Source of the DNA: Sphingomonas oligoaromativorans
GTDB taxonomy: Bacteria; Pseudomonadota; Alphaproteobacteria; Sphingomonadales; Sphingomonadaceae
NCBI RefSeq assembly: GCF_011762195.1
Contig: NZ_JAASQK010000009.1
Span: 1 to 64,000 of the forward strand
Length of the DNA stretch: 64,000 nucleotides
Direction of reading: 5' to 3'
The notes under the pieces are model-generated. The model was given only the letters and a program-made list of their open reading frames with translations, was not told the origin of the DNA and ran no database searches. Positions 56,919-64,000 of this stretch are shown here, one piece after another (within the stretch, counting starts at the first letter, position 1; every line of letters begins with the position of its first letter). A program made the position numbers and the translations under genes.

Positions 56919-57000
56919 ATAGACTCTCCTCACAGAGAGCACGCGCCGCGTTGGGACGGCGTGGCCCGCCGTCGCCTTTAGAGGCGCGGGCGGGGGAGTC
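56919..57000 (-). promoter_or_regulatory. Structured 5' leader of serC (serC-motif-like RNA)
   Basis: On the minus strand the leader folds into successive hairpins. A stem CCCGCC/GGCGGG lies around 56965-56994; a 7-bp stem with core CGCCG/CGGCG lies at 56942-56963. CTCTC-TGTGAG-GAGAG at 56939-56924 ties up part of the Shine-Dalgarno GAGGAG just before the ATG. A serC leader with a stem over the ribosome-binding site is described for alphaproteobacteria; I did not align it to the covariance model. Confidence 0.55.
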
Positions 57001-57146
57001 AACCGCGTAAATATGTCGCATCGATCGTTCGAGGCGACATTTCCTTTCGGCGGCGCCGTCCGTGCGGCGAAATGAGCCGGGAGGATGCGAGGGGGAGATG
57101 ACCCCGTTCCCCCGGCCGATTAGGCTGGCGGGGCGGAGGGTAGCCT

Positions 57147-57815
57147 ATGCGTCGTTTGCGTTCGGTTCCGGCCTTGGGGGCGGCTGCCCTGCTCCTCGTT
57201 TCGTGCGTGCCGCAGAAGCGGCCGCCGGCGCGCGGGCCGGTGCGATATCGCCCGCCGCCCGAGCGCCCGGCCTATGACGCCGCGGCACGGCGCCAGTGCC
57301 TGAGCCAACTCTCCGCCGACGGCGCGCGATACAGCGTGCTGCCCGATCGGGTGTTCGGCGGCGGCTGCTCGGCGATCGGCACGGTGCAGCTTTCGGACAT
57401 AGGGATGCCCGTCACCAATCTCGGCGCGATGACATGCCCGCTCGCCGACGCCTTCACCCGCTGGACCCGCGACGCGACGCAGAAGGCGGCCGAGGCGTGG
57501 CTCTCCTCGCCGGTGGTCAAGATCGAGAGCTTCGGCACCTATAGTTGCCGGCCGATCAACAATGTCGAGGGCAACAAGCTCTCCGAACATGGCCTGTCCG
57601 ACGCGGTGGACATCTCGGGCTTCGTGCTGGCCAATGGGCGACGGATCACCGTGCTCAACGACTGGAACGGGCCGGACGAATATGCCCGCAACTTCCTGCG
57701 CGCGGTGCATGACGCGGCGTGCCGGCGCTTCCATATCGTGCTCGGGCCGGACGCCAATGCGCTCCACCGCAACCACCTGCATTTCGACATGGGGCCGGGC
57801 ACCTATTGCCGCTGA
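57147..57815 (+). CDS. Extensin-family (DUF/VanY-MepA-like) lipoprotein
   Basis: 222 residues, lipobox LVSC at about residue 17-20, then a Pro/Arg-rich linker. The C-terminal domain has SEHGLSDAVDISGF and HRNHLHFDMG, metal-binding His/Asp positions like those of LAS/MepA peptidoglycan endopeptidases, plus several conserved Cys. The plant-extensin name is historical; a periplasmic murein or protein hydrolase is plausible but not shown. Confidence 0.83.
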   Translation: MRRLRSVPALGAAALLLVSCVPQKRPPARGPVRYRPPPERPAYDAAARRQCLSQLSADGARYSVLPDRVFGGGCSAIGTVQLSDIGMPVTNLGAMTCPLADAFTRWTRDATQKAAEAWLSSPVVKIESFGTYSCRPINNVEGNKLSEHGLSDAVDISGFVLANGRRITVLNDWNGPDEYARNFLRAVHDAACRRFHIVLGPDANALHRNHLHFDMGPGTYCR

Positions 57816-57855
57816 AATCTTCCCACGGTCATGAAGGACGGCTAAACCCCCGCCA

Positions 57856-58761
57856 ATGAACGATCAGAACCGCACTCCGGCCGGCGACAAGGCCGGCGTT
57901 CCCAAGCGCATCTTCGCTCCCGCCAAGACCGAGGCGAAGACCGCCCGCGAAGCGGTGGTGACGCCGCAGACGGAAGATCCTTCCTACCGCCTCGCCTTCC
58001 AGGACGACGAGTTCCTGCTGCGCGAGGATCTGCGCCCGGTGCGCTTCCAGCTCGAACTGCTCAAGACCCAGGTGATCCTCGACGAGGCCGACATCGCCTC
58101 CACCTTCGTGTTCTACGGCTCGGCGCGCATCCCCGAGCCCGAACGGGCGAAGATGCTGGTCGATGCCGCCAAGACCCCCGAGCAGCGCCGCATCGCCGAG
58201 CGCCTCGCATCGAACGCCCATTATTACGACGAGGCCCGCAAGCTCGCCCGGATCGCCAGCCGTGTCGCGCCCGACGCCGACGGCAAGCGCCAGTTCGTGG
58301 TCTGCTCGGGCGGCGGCCCCTCGATCATGGAGGCCGCGAATCGCGGCGCGCGCGACGTCGGCGCGGATACGATCGGCCTCAACATCGTGCTGCCGCACGA
58401 GCAGGCGCCGAACCCCTATGTCACGCCGCACCTCTCGATGCGCTTCCACTATTTCGCGCTCAGGAAGATGCACTTCCTGCTGCACGCCCGCGCGGTGGCG
58501 GTGTTCCCCGGCGGCTTCGGCACGTTCGACGAGTTCTTCGAGCTGCTCACCCTGATCCAGACGGGCAAGACCTCGCCGCTGCCGATCCTGCTGTTCGGCC
58601 GCGAGTTCTGGGAGACGGTGGTCAACTGGCGCGCGCTCGCCGACTATGGCGTGATCGCGCCGCAGGATCTCGACCTGTTCCGCTTCGTCGAGACGGCGGA
58701 AGAGGCGTGGGAGATCGTCCGCGACTATTACGACATGCCGGACGTGGTCGCGGCCGAGTAA
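57856..58761 (+). CDS. LOG-family (TIGR00730-type) protein
   Basis: 301 residues. The central Rossmann-like domain has VVCSGGGPSIMEAANRGA and PGGFGTFDEFFE, the phosphoribohydrolase motifs of LOG cytokinin-activating enzymes. The N-terminal 90 residues are an extra charged, Ala/Lys-rich segment. It would release a base from a nucleoside monophosphate; the physiological substrate in bacteria is uncertain. Confidence 0.88.
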   Translation: MNDQNRTPAGDKAGVPKRIFAPAKTEAKTAREAVVTPQTEDPSYRLAFQDDEFLLREDLRPVRFQLELLKTQVILDEADIASTFVFYGSARIPEPERAKMLVDAAKTPEQRRIAERLASNAHYYDEARKLARIASRVAPDADGKRQFVVCSGGGPSIMEAANRGARDVGADTIGLNIVLPHEQAPNPYVTPHLSMRFHYFALRKMHFLLHARAVAVFPGGFGTFDEFFELLTLIQTGKTSPLPILLFGREFWETVVNWRALADYGVIAPQDLDLFRFVETAEEAWEIVRDYYDMPDVVAAE

Positions 58762-58770
58762 GCGACGGAC

Positions 58771-58797
58771 GCGCTTCCGGGTGGCCCCCGGAAGCGC
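58771..58797. terminator. Bidirectional terminator hairpin
   Basis: 11-bp perfect arms, GCGCTTCCGGG at 58771-58781 and its complement at 58787-58797, with a TGGCC loop, lie between the converging LOG and cytochrome genes. No T tract is evident. Confidence 0.7.
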
Positions 58798-58808
58798 CGC
58801 CCGTACGG

Positions 58809-59525
58809 TTACTTCTTCTGCTGGGCCTCGTTGCCCGTCACGCCCGGCGCCGCATTGCCGCCGACCGCACCCTTGGGATTGGCGGCGGCCTGCGCCTCGG
58901 TGATGACCGGCTGCTTCTTGGCGCCCTCGCCGGCGCTGTTCTCGCCCGGCTTGGCGGCGGCGGCGGTGCCCGCGGCGGCGGCCGGAGCGGCGGCGGGCGC
59001 CGTCGGCAACGGCTTGGGCGCATCGCTTTGCGTGTTGAGATAGGCGATCACGTTCGCCCGGTCCTGCGGGTTGGAGAGGCCGGCGAAGGTCATCTTGGTG
59101 CCGGGCGCGAAGTCCTTGGGGCTCTTCAGCCACTGGCCGAGCGTATCCCAGTCCCACGCGCCGGGCTTGCCTTTCAGCGCGTCGGAATAGGCGAAGCCCG
59201 CCTCGGTCGCGCGGGGGCGCCCGACGACATCCCAGAGCTGCGGGCCGATGCCGTTGGGGCCGCCCTTCTGGTCGGTGTGGCAGGCGCCGCACTTCTTGAA
59301 GACGTCCGCGCCCTTCGCCGGGTCCGCCTTGGCGAGATAGGCTTCGATGGGCTGTTCGGCGGGAGCGGCTTCGGCGCCGGCTTCCTGTTCGACGCCCTCG
59401 ACGGTGTAGCCCATCTTCTCAGGTCGCTCGGCGTGAAAATATTCACCCGTGACAACTGTCAGACCAAGCGCGGCAATACCCGCGGCAAGTACCCAGCCGG
59501 CGATCGTGTTGGTCCGGTCGTCCAT
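58809..59525 (-). CDS. Membrane-anchored cytochrome c (CycM/c552-like)
   Basis: 238 residues. An uncleaved N-terminal anchor (AGWVLAAGIAALGLTVVTG) precedes a class I cytochrome with KKCGACHT and the Met ligand in GTKMTFAG. A C-terminal extension of about 65 residues is Ala/Pro/Gln-rich and looks disordered. It is a respiratory electron carrier between the bc1 complex and an oxidase. Divergent from pheA. Confidence 0.9.
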   Translation of the reverse strand: MDDRTNTIAGWVLAAGIAALGLTVVTGEYFHAERPEKMGYTVEGVEQEAGAEAAPAEQPIEAYLAKADPAKGADVFKKCGACHTDQKGGPNGIGPQLWDVVGRPRATEAGFAYSDALKGKPGAWDWDTLGQWLKSPKDFAPGTKMTFAGLSNPQDRANVIAYLNTQSDAPKPLPTAPAAAPAAAAGTAAAAKPGENSAGEGAKKQPVITEAQAAANPKGAVGGNAAPGVTGNEAQQKK

Positions 59526-59679
59526 GCCCCGCAACACTCCCCTTTTTTACGCCTATTCTGGCGGCTTATGTCCAGCGCCGTTACAGGCGCGATACAGGCA
59601 GCCAATGCATAGAATCGCCAACCGGGCTGCGCAAGCGCGCTTGCAGCCACCACCGGACAGCGCGTAGTCGCGGCTTTAC

Positions 59680-60576
59680 ATGCAGACCTATCCCGCCCCC
59701 GCCGCCGTCCTCGTCGACACGATGGCCGCCGCCGCCGCCGCCGATCCCGCCCGCGCCGTCGCCTTTCAGGGCGCGCCGGGCGCCAATTCGCATATCGCGG
59801 TGGGAGAGGCCTTTCCCGACGCGCTGCCGCTGCCCTGCTTCGGCTTCGAGGATGCGATCGACGCGGTGCGCGAAGGGCGGGCCGAGCGCGCGCTGATCCC
59901 GATCGAGAATTCGCTGCACGGCCGCGTCGCCGACATGCACTTCCTGCTGCCGGAGAGCGGGCTCACCATCATCGGCGAGCATTTCCTGCCGATCCGCCAC
60001 TGCCTGCTGGGTTCGGGCACGCTCGGCGAGGTGGAGGAGGCGATGAGCCACCCGCAGGCGCTGGGCCAGTGCCGCCACTGGCTGCGCGGGAATGGCATCC
60101 GGGCGATACCCTTCCCGGACACCGCCGCCGCCGCCGCCGCCGTGGTGGAGATGGGCGCGCCCGCCCGGCTTGGGGCGCTGGCGCCGCGTCTGGCGGCCGA
60201 ACTCTACGGCCTGCCGATTCTCGCCGAGGGCATCGCCGACGAGGAGGACAACACCACCCGCTTCCTCGCGCTGGCGCTCGAAGCGCCCGAGGAGCTGGGC
60301 AGCGGCCCCTATATGACGACGCTGATGTTCCAGGTGAAGAACGTCCCCGCCGCGCTGTTCAAGGCGCTGGGCGGCTTCGCCACCAACGGCGTCAACATGA
60401 CCAAGCTGGAGAGCTACCAGCGCGGCGGCGCCTTCCAGGCGACCGAGTTCTACGCGGATATCGAGGGCCATCCCGACGAGCCGGGCGTCGCCCGCGCGCT
60501 GGAGGAACTGGCCTTCTATTCGCGCTGGGTGCGTATCCTCGGCACCTATCGCAAGGCGCGCAACCGCGACCTCTAG
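59680..60576 (+). CDS. pheA: Prephenate dehydratase
   Basis: 298 residues. The periplasmic-binding-like catalytic domain shows VAFQGAPGANSH, PIENSLHGRV and the Thr-Arg-Phe in NTTRFLAL; the C-terminal ACT domain has NMTKLESY (the ESRP-like feedback site) and FYADIEGH. It makes phenylpyruvate, with Phe inhibition expected. No chorismate mutase domain is fused. It ends seven bases from the converging nudC stop. Confidence 0.95.
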   Translation: MQTYPAPAAVLVDTMAAAAAADPARAVAFQGAPGANSHIAVGEAFPDALPLPCFGFEDAIDAVREGRAERALIPIENSLHGRVADMHFLLPESGLTIIGEHFLPIRHCLLGSGTLGEVEEAMSHPQALGQCRHWLRGNGIRAIPFPDTAAAAAAVVEMGAPARLGALAPRLAAELYGLPILAEGIADEEDNTTRFLALALEAPEELGSGPYMTTLMFQVKNVPAALFKALGGFATNGVNMTKLESYQRGGAFQATEFYADIEGHPDEPGVARALEELAFYSRWVRILGTYRKARNRDL

Positions 60577-60582
60577 GGCGGA

Positions 60583-61467
60583 TCAGCTCTCCGCCAGCCA
60601 GCGCCGGAACAGCGTGTGGGCGATGGCGTAGGGCGGCGGCGGCAGGAAGGGCGCGTGCGCCTCGCCGTTCATCGCGGCGACCACCCCGGCGCGATCGATC
60701 CAGCGCGCGTTCTCCAGCTCGGTTTCGTCGATGCGCAGCGTGTCGTCGTCGGTCATGGCGACGCAGGCGATCATGAGCTGCGAGGGGAAGGGCCAGGGCT
60801 GCGACGCGATGTAGCGCACCGAATGGACGGCGACGCCCGCCTCCTCGGCCAGCTCGCGCGTCACCGCCTCCTCGACCGATTCGCCCGGCTCCAGAAAGCC
60901 CGCCAGCGCCGAATAGCGCCCCGGCGGGAAGGCCGGCTGTCGGCCGACGAGAATGCGTGCGGCGTCGCCTGTGCCGTGCTGGGCGAGCATGATGACCACC
61001 GGGTCGACCCGCGGGAAATGCTCGGCCCCGCAATTCGGGCAGCGGCGGCCCCAGCCGGCGCGGAAGGCCTCGGTCCGGTGCCCGCAATTGGGGCAGAAGC
61101 CGTGGCGGGCGTGCCAGTCGATCAGGCTGCGCGCGGCGGCGTAGGTGCCGGCCTCGCCGGGCCGGAGCGCGGTGATCGCGGCGAACAGCTCGGGCGAGCG
61201 GCGGAGGGCGGAGACGCCCGGCGTCAGCGCGACGAAGCGCGGCCGCCCCCCGATCCGGCCGAGCAGCGCCAGCTCCACCTCGATCCGCATTTCGGCGAGC
61301 GGCGCCCAGCCGAGCGAGCCGTCCTCCGCGCCGAGCGGGTGCAGGTCTTCGAGGAGCAGCAGCAGCGCTTGCGGATCGGCGCGCATCGCGGCCACCAGCG
61401 CCTCGTCGTGCCGGGCCATGTCGACCCGGTCGAGCAGCGATCCGGTGAAGCCGGGGAGGATCGTCAT
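60583..61467 (-). CDS. nudC: NAD+ diphosphatase / RNA decapping Nudix hydrolase
   Basis: 294 residues. Zinc ligands Cys125, Cys128, Cys143 and Cys146 form the ribbon; the Nudix box runs 190-212 (GFLEPGESVEEAVTRELAEE), followed by the NudC signature SQPWPFPSQLM. It cleaves NAD(H) and can remove NAD caps from RNA. ATGA overlap with the mutY stop. Confidence 0.95.
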   Translation of the reverse strand: MTILPGFTGSLLDRVDMARHDEALVAAMRADPQALLLLLEDLHPLGAEDGSLGWAPLAEMRIEVELALLGRIGGRPRFVALTPGVSALRRSPELFAAITALRPGEAGTYAAARSLIDWHARHGFCPNCGHRTEAFRAGWGRRCPNCGAEHFPRVDPVVIMLAQHGTGDAARILVGRQPAFPPGRYSALAGFLEPGESVEEAVTRELAEEAGVAVHSVRYIASQPWPFPSQLMIACVAMTDDDTLRIDETELENARWIDRAGVVAAMNGEAHAPFLPPPPYAIAHTLFRRWLAES

Positions 61468-62501
61468 AAAGCCAGCATCTCCTGCGAAGCACGGCCCAGG
61501 GTTGCGGCGCGCGCATAGAGGGTGGGGAGGCCCGCTTCCCCGATGCGATCGACCGGCCACCATTCGCCCTCGATCGGGCGGCCGGGGAGATGGGTGGCCA
61601 TCACGTCGAGCGACAGGGCGAAATGGGTGAAGACATGCTCGACCGTTCCGATCGGGCGCCAGTCGGCGTCGAGGGGCGGTGTGGCGTCGGCGGCGTCGCC
61701 CCACGCGCCTCCGGGGAGCGCGCGCATCCCGCCGAGCATCCCCTTGCCGGGGCGGCGGACGAGCAGTACCGCGCCATCCGATTCGAGCCAGTAGGCGATG
61801 CCCTTCCGGCGCGGCTTCGCTTTCCTGGGCGGCTTCACGGGATAGGCCTCGGCGTTGCCCTCGGCCCGCGCCTCGCAGCCGGCGCCGAGCGGACAGGAGC
61901 CGCAGCGCGGATTGCGCACCGTGCAGACGGTCGCGCCGAGGTCCATCATCGCCTGCGCGAAGTCGCCGGCGCGCGCGTCCGGGGTGATCGAATCGGTCAA
62001 CTCCCGGATGCGGGGCCGCGCGTTCGGCAGCGGCTCTCCACACGCGAACAGCCGCGTCACCACCCGCTCGACATTGGCGTCCACCACCACCGCGCGCCGC
62101 CCGAAGGCGATCGCGGCGATCGCCGCCGCCGTATAGGCGCCGATGCCGGGAAGCGCGCGCAGGCCCTCCTCGCTGTCCGGGAATCGCCCGCCATGGTCCG
62201 CCATCACCGCTCGCGCGCAGGCGATCAGGTTGCGGGCGCGGGCATAATAGCCGAGCCCCGCCCAGGCGGCCATCAGCTCGGCCTCGTCGGCGGCGGCGAG
62301 ATCGGCGACGGTCGGCCACGCCCGCGTGAATTTCGCGAAATAAGGGCCGACCGCCGCGACGGTCGTCTGCTGGAGCATGATCTCGCTCAGCCACACCCGA
62401 TAAGGGTCTGGCGCGGACGTGCCGGGGGGCGCCCGCCACGGCAATGCACGGGCATGGGCATCGTACCAGGCCAGCAGTGCGTGAGCGGCATCGACGGGCA
62501 T
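61464..62501 (-). CDS. mutY: A/G-specific adenine glycosylase
   Basis: 345 residues. HhH-GPD core with LPGIGAYTAAAIAAIAFG, catalytic Asp in VVDANVERV and a [4Fe-4S] cluster at C-x6-C-x2-C-x5-C (CTVRNPRCGSCPLGAGC). The C-terminal NUDIX-like domain recognises 8-oxoG. It removes A opposite 8-oxoG. Coupled to nudC; divergent from the DUF721 gene. Confidence 0.95.
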   Translation of the reverse strand: MPVDAAHALLAWYDAHARALPWRAPPGTSAPDPYRVWLSEIMLQQTTVAAVGPYFAKFTRAWPTVADLAAADEAELMAAWAGLGYYARARNLIACARAVMADHGGRFPDSEEGLRALPGIGAYTAAAIAAIAFGRRAVVVDANVERVVTRLFACGEPLPNARPRIRELTDSITPDARAGDFAQAMMDLGATVCTVRNPRCGSCPLGAGCEARAEGNAEAYPVKPPRKAKPRRKGIAYWLESDGAVLLVRRPGKGMLGGMRALPGGAWGDAADATPPLDADWRPIGTVEHVFTHFALSLDVMATHLPGRPIEGEWWPVDRIGEAGLPTLYARAATLGRASQEMLAL

Positions 62502-62527
62502 GGGGCGCCTATGGCATGGGGAGGGGA

Positions 62528-63091
62528 ATGACGGAACGGGCTTCAGGGATGTCGGGGGAAAAGAAGGCGTCGCGCGGGCGAGCGAAGGCGCCGGCCGAGC
62601 GGCCGCGTGCCGCGCGCGCGCGCGCGCTTTCGGAGATCGTGCCCGAGATCGGCGGCGTCCATTTCCGCCGCTTCGGCTTCGTCCAGTCCGCCGTGGTGAG
62701 TCGCTGGCCCGAGATCGTCGGCCAGCGTTATGCCGGCGTGTCCTCGCCCGAATCGATCCGCTTCCCGGCGGGCAAGAAATCGGACGGCGTGCTCACCCTC
62801 TCGGTCGAGGGCGCGCACGCGCCGATGATGCAGCATATCGCGCCGACGCTGATCGAGCGGGTCAACCGCTTCTTCGGCTATCCGGCGGTGGCGCGCGTGC
62901 AGATCCGTCAGGCCGCCGCCACCCCGCGCCCACGCCGCAAGACGCCGGCCGCGCCCGCTTTCCACCCCGTCGAGCTCGGCGACAGCCTGCGCGCGGTGAG
63001 CGATCCCGAATTGCGCGCGGTGCTCGAATCGATGGCCGAGGGCCTTTCCTTCACCACCGGCGCGCCGCGCCTGCCGGAGCCTTCCGAATGA
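62528..63091 (+). CDS. DUF721 (DciA-like) protein
   Basis: 187 residues. The N-terminus is basic (Arg/Ala/Lys-rich) and includes an uninterrupted CG-dinucleotide run; the DUF721 core holds WPEIVGQRYAGVSSPESIRF and LTLSVEGAHAPMMQHI. Members related to DciA help load the replicative helicase; this one is only assigned to the broad family. GGGGAGGGG precedes the ATG. Its TGA overlaps the DsbA-like ATG. Confidence 0.85.
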   Translation: MTERASGMSGEKKASRGRAKAPAERPRAARARALSEIVPEIGGVHFRRFGFVQSAVVSRWPEIVGQRYAGVSSPESIRFPAGKKSDGVLTLSVEGAHAPMMQHIAPTLIERVNRFFGYPAVARVQIRQAAATPRPRRKTPAAPAFHPVELGDSLRAVSDPELRAVLESMAEGLSFTTGAPRLPEPSE

Positions 63092-63798
63092 AGCCTGTAT
63101 TCGTCGCGTTCGTGGCCGCCCTGTTCGCCGTCTCGGGCACCGCGCCCGTCGAGGCCGCCTCCCGCGCGGCCCACGCCCCCGCCGACTGGACCCGCGTCGT
63201 CGAGCAGACGCCGGAAGGCGGCATCCGCATGGGCAATCCCAATGCCAGGGTGAAGCTGGTCGAATTCTTCTCCTTCACCTGCCCGCATTGCGCCGTGTTC
63301 GCGACCACCGCGTTCAAGCCGCTCACCGACAAATATGTCCGTTCGGGCCAGGTGAGCTTCGAGCTGCGCTCGGCGCTGCGCGACGCGCTGGATTTCTCGG
63401 TGGCGCTCAGCACCCGCTGCGTCGCGCCGAGGGATTTCTTCGGCGCGGTCGAGGATGTGATGGCCGGCCAGCCGGATTGGGAGACCAAGGCGGCCGACTG
63501 GATCTCCGCCCACCAGACCGAACTGAGCGCCCCCGACAAATCGGCCGCGATCCACGCGCTGATGGCCGGCTCGGGCGTCGAGGCGCTGATCGTGAAGCAT
63601 GGCACGACGCCGGCCGCGATCGGCAGGTGCCTGGACGACAAGGGCCTCCAGTCGGTGCTGGAGAAGACCACCAACGATGCCTGGAACGTCCGCAAGATCG
63701 GCGGGACGCCGGGCTTCCTCCTCAACGATATGATCCAGTCCGGCGTCTATGACTGGGCGGCGCTGGAGCCCAAGATCCAGGCCGCGCTCAAGGGATGA
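63088..63798 (+). CDS. DsbA-family thiol:disulfide oxidoreductase
   Basis: 236 residues, signal peptide MKPVFVAFVAALFAVSGTAPVEA. Thioredoxin fold with the CPHC active site in FFSFTCPHCAVF and the cis-Pro loop GGTPGFLLN. Periplasmic disulfide formation. ATGA overlap with DUF721; a second DsbA-like gene follows 20 bp on. Confidence 0.92.
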   Translation: MKPVFVAFVAALFAVSGTAPVEAASRAAHAPADWTRVVEQTPEGGIRMGNPNARVKLVEFFSFTCPHCAVFATTAFKPLTDKYVRSGQVSFELRSALRDALDFSVALSTRCVAPRDFFGAVEDVMAGQPDWETKAADWISAHQTELSAPDKSAAIHALMAGSGVEALIVKHGTTPAAIGRCLDDKGLQSVLEKTTNDAWNVRKIGGTPGFLLNDMIQSGVYDWAALEPKIQAALKG

Positions 63799-63818
63799 TT
63801 ACAGGAGTATCGCGCATC

Positions 63819-64000
63819 ATGACGATCAAGAACCGCCTCCTTCTCACCGGCTTCGCCATGGCCGCCCTGACGCTGGCCGGCTGCCAGAAGAAGGCCGACG
63901 AGAGCGCCGCCACGCCGGCCACGCCCGCCGCCAGCAGCGGCCCGGTGGGCACGGCGCCCGCGGGCGGCTGGTCCAGCGAGGTGAGCCAGACGGCCGACGG
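63819..64000 (+). CDS. DsbA-like lipoprotein, N-terminal part (cut by window end)
   Basis: Starts at 63819 after ACAGGAG. The first 60 residues show a lipoprotein signal with lipobox LAGC (residues 19-22), an Ala/Pro/Thr linker and GGWSSEVSQTADG, the same lead-in as the preceding DsbA-like protein before its thioredoxin fold. A second thioredoxin-fold lipoprotein is therefore likely, but the catalytic region is outside the window. Confidence 0.65.
   Translation, partial: MTIKNRLLLTGFAMAALTLAGCQKKADESAATPATPAASSGPVGTAPAGGWSSEVSQTAD

Noticed and set aside
59725-59750. GCC-repeat in the pheA N-terminus as a regulatory repeat
   Set aside because: It encodes an Ala run in a normal coding frame, common in GC-rich genomes; slippage by one unit would not break the frame.

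Overview
The window is a high-GC alphaproteobacterial chromosome segment, most likely from a sphingomonad (Sphingomonadales). This rests on several local gene orders (serC-serA-hisZ-purA; J-protein/YihY/fabI/aroC opposite pdxH; DUF721 followed by DsbA-like proteins; mutY-nudC), on the SOS-regulated imuA-imuB-dnaE2 cassette with a GTTC-N7-GTTC LexA box, and on two large TonB-dependent receptors. The assignment comes from gene content and motifs read by eye; no database search was run. No prophage, insertion sequence, integrase or CRISPR array was seen.

Layout. 0-3.8 kb: initiator tRNA, a class-B DyP peroxidase, a frameshifted quinone-reductase-like gene and a LysR regulator. 3.9-15.1 kb: a glycan-uptake-like locus with a LamG-fused GH2 exo-glycosidase, a secreted sialate-O-acetylesterase-type esterase, a 1042-residue TonB-dependent receptor, a flavin-dependent halogenase of the tryptophan type and an Fe(II) JmjC-like cupin. 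15.1-22.6 kb: a YkuD_2 L,D-transpeptidase-like protein, an ABM-SDR fusion, a Ca2+/Na+ antiporter, a 38-residue membrane peptide, cytochrome c, gamma-carbonic-anhydrase-like protein, an orphan Rieske oxygenase and a PBP1A-type synthase. 22.7-32.6 kb: an ECF sigma factor with a truncated anti-sigma protein and a second TonB receptor, an acyl-CoA ligase, a LysR regulator divergent from malate synthase G, and a secreted alpha/beta hydrolase. 32.7-38.4 kb: the mutasome operon. 38.4-47.2 kb: outer-membrane barrel, a 35-residue membrane peptide, AlkA, ferredoxin, RlmB, tRNA-Tyr, an M28 peptidase with an APC permease, and an overlapping pdxH-CDF-phzF operon. 47.3-64 kb: mostly housekeeping genes for fatty acid, aromatic, serine, histidine and purine synthesis, DNA repair, respiration and disulfide formation, ending inside a DsbA-like lipoprotein gene.

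How the genes may work together. The 3.9-15.1 kb block looks built to capture, deacetylate and cut an amino-sugar-like glycan, with the halogenase/cupin pair as the unexplained part. The imuA-imuB-dnaE2 operon should provide damage-inducible mutagenesis. serC-serA-hisZ-purA join into one minus-strand transcription unit that carries a palindromic repeat and a structured serC leader. The clearest oddities are the ABM-SDR fusion, the sensorless sigma/anti-sigma/receptor set, the one-base frameshift in the quinone reductase, and two very small membrane-peptide genes.
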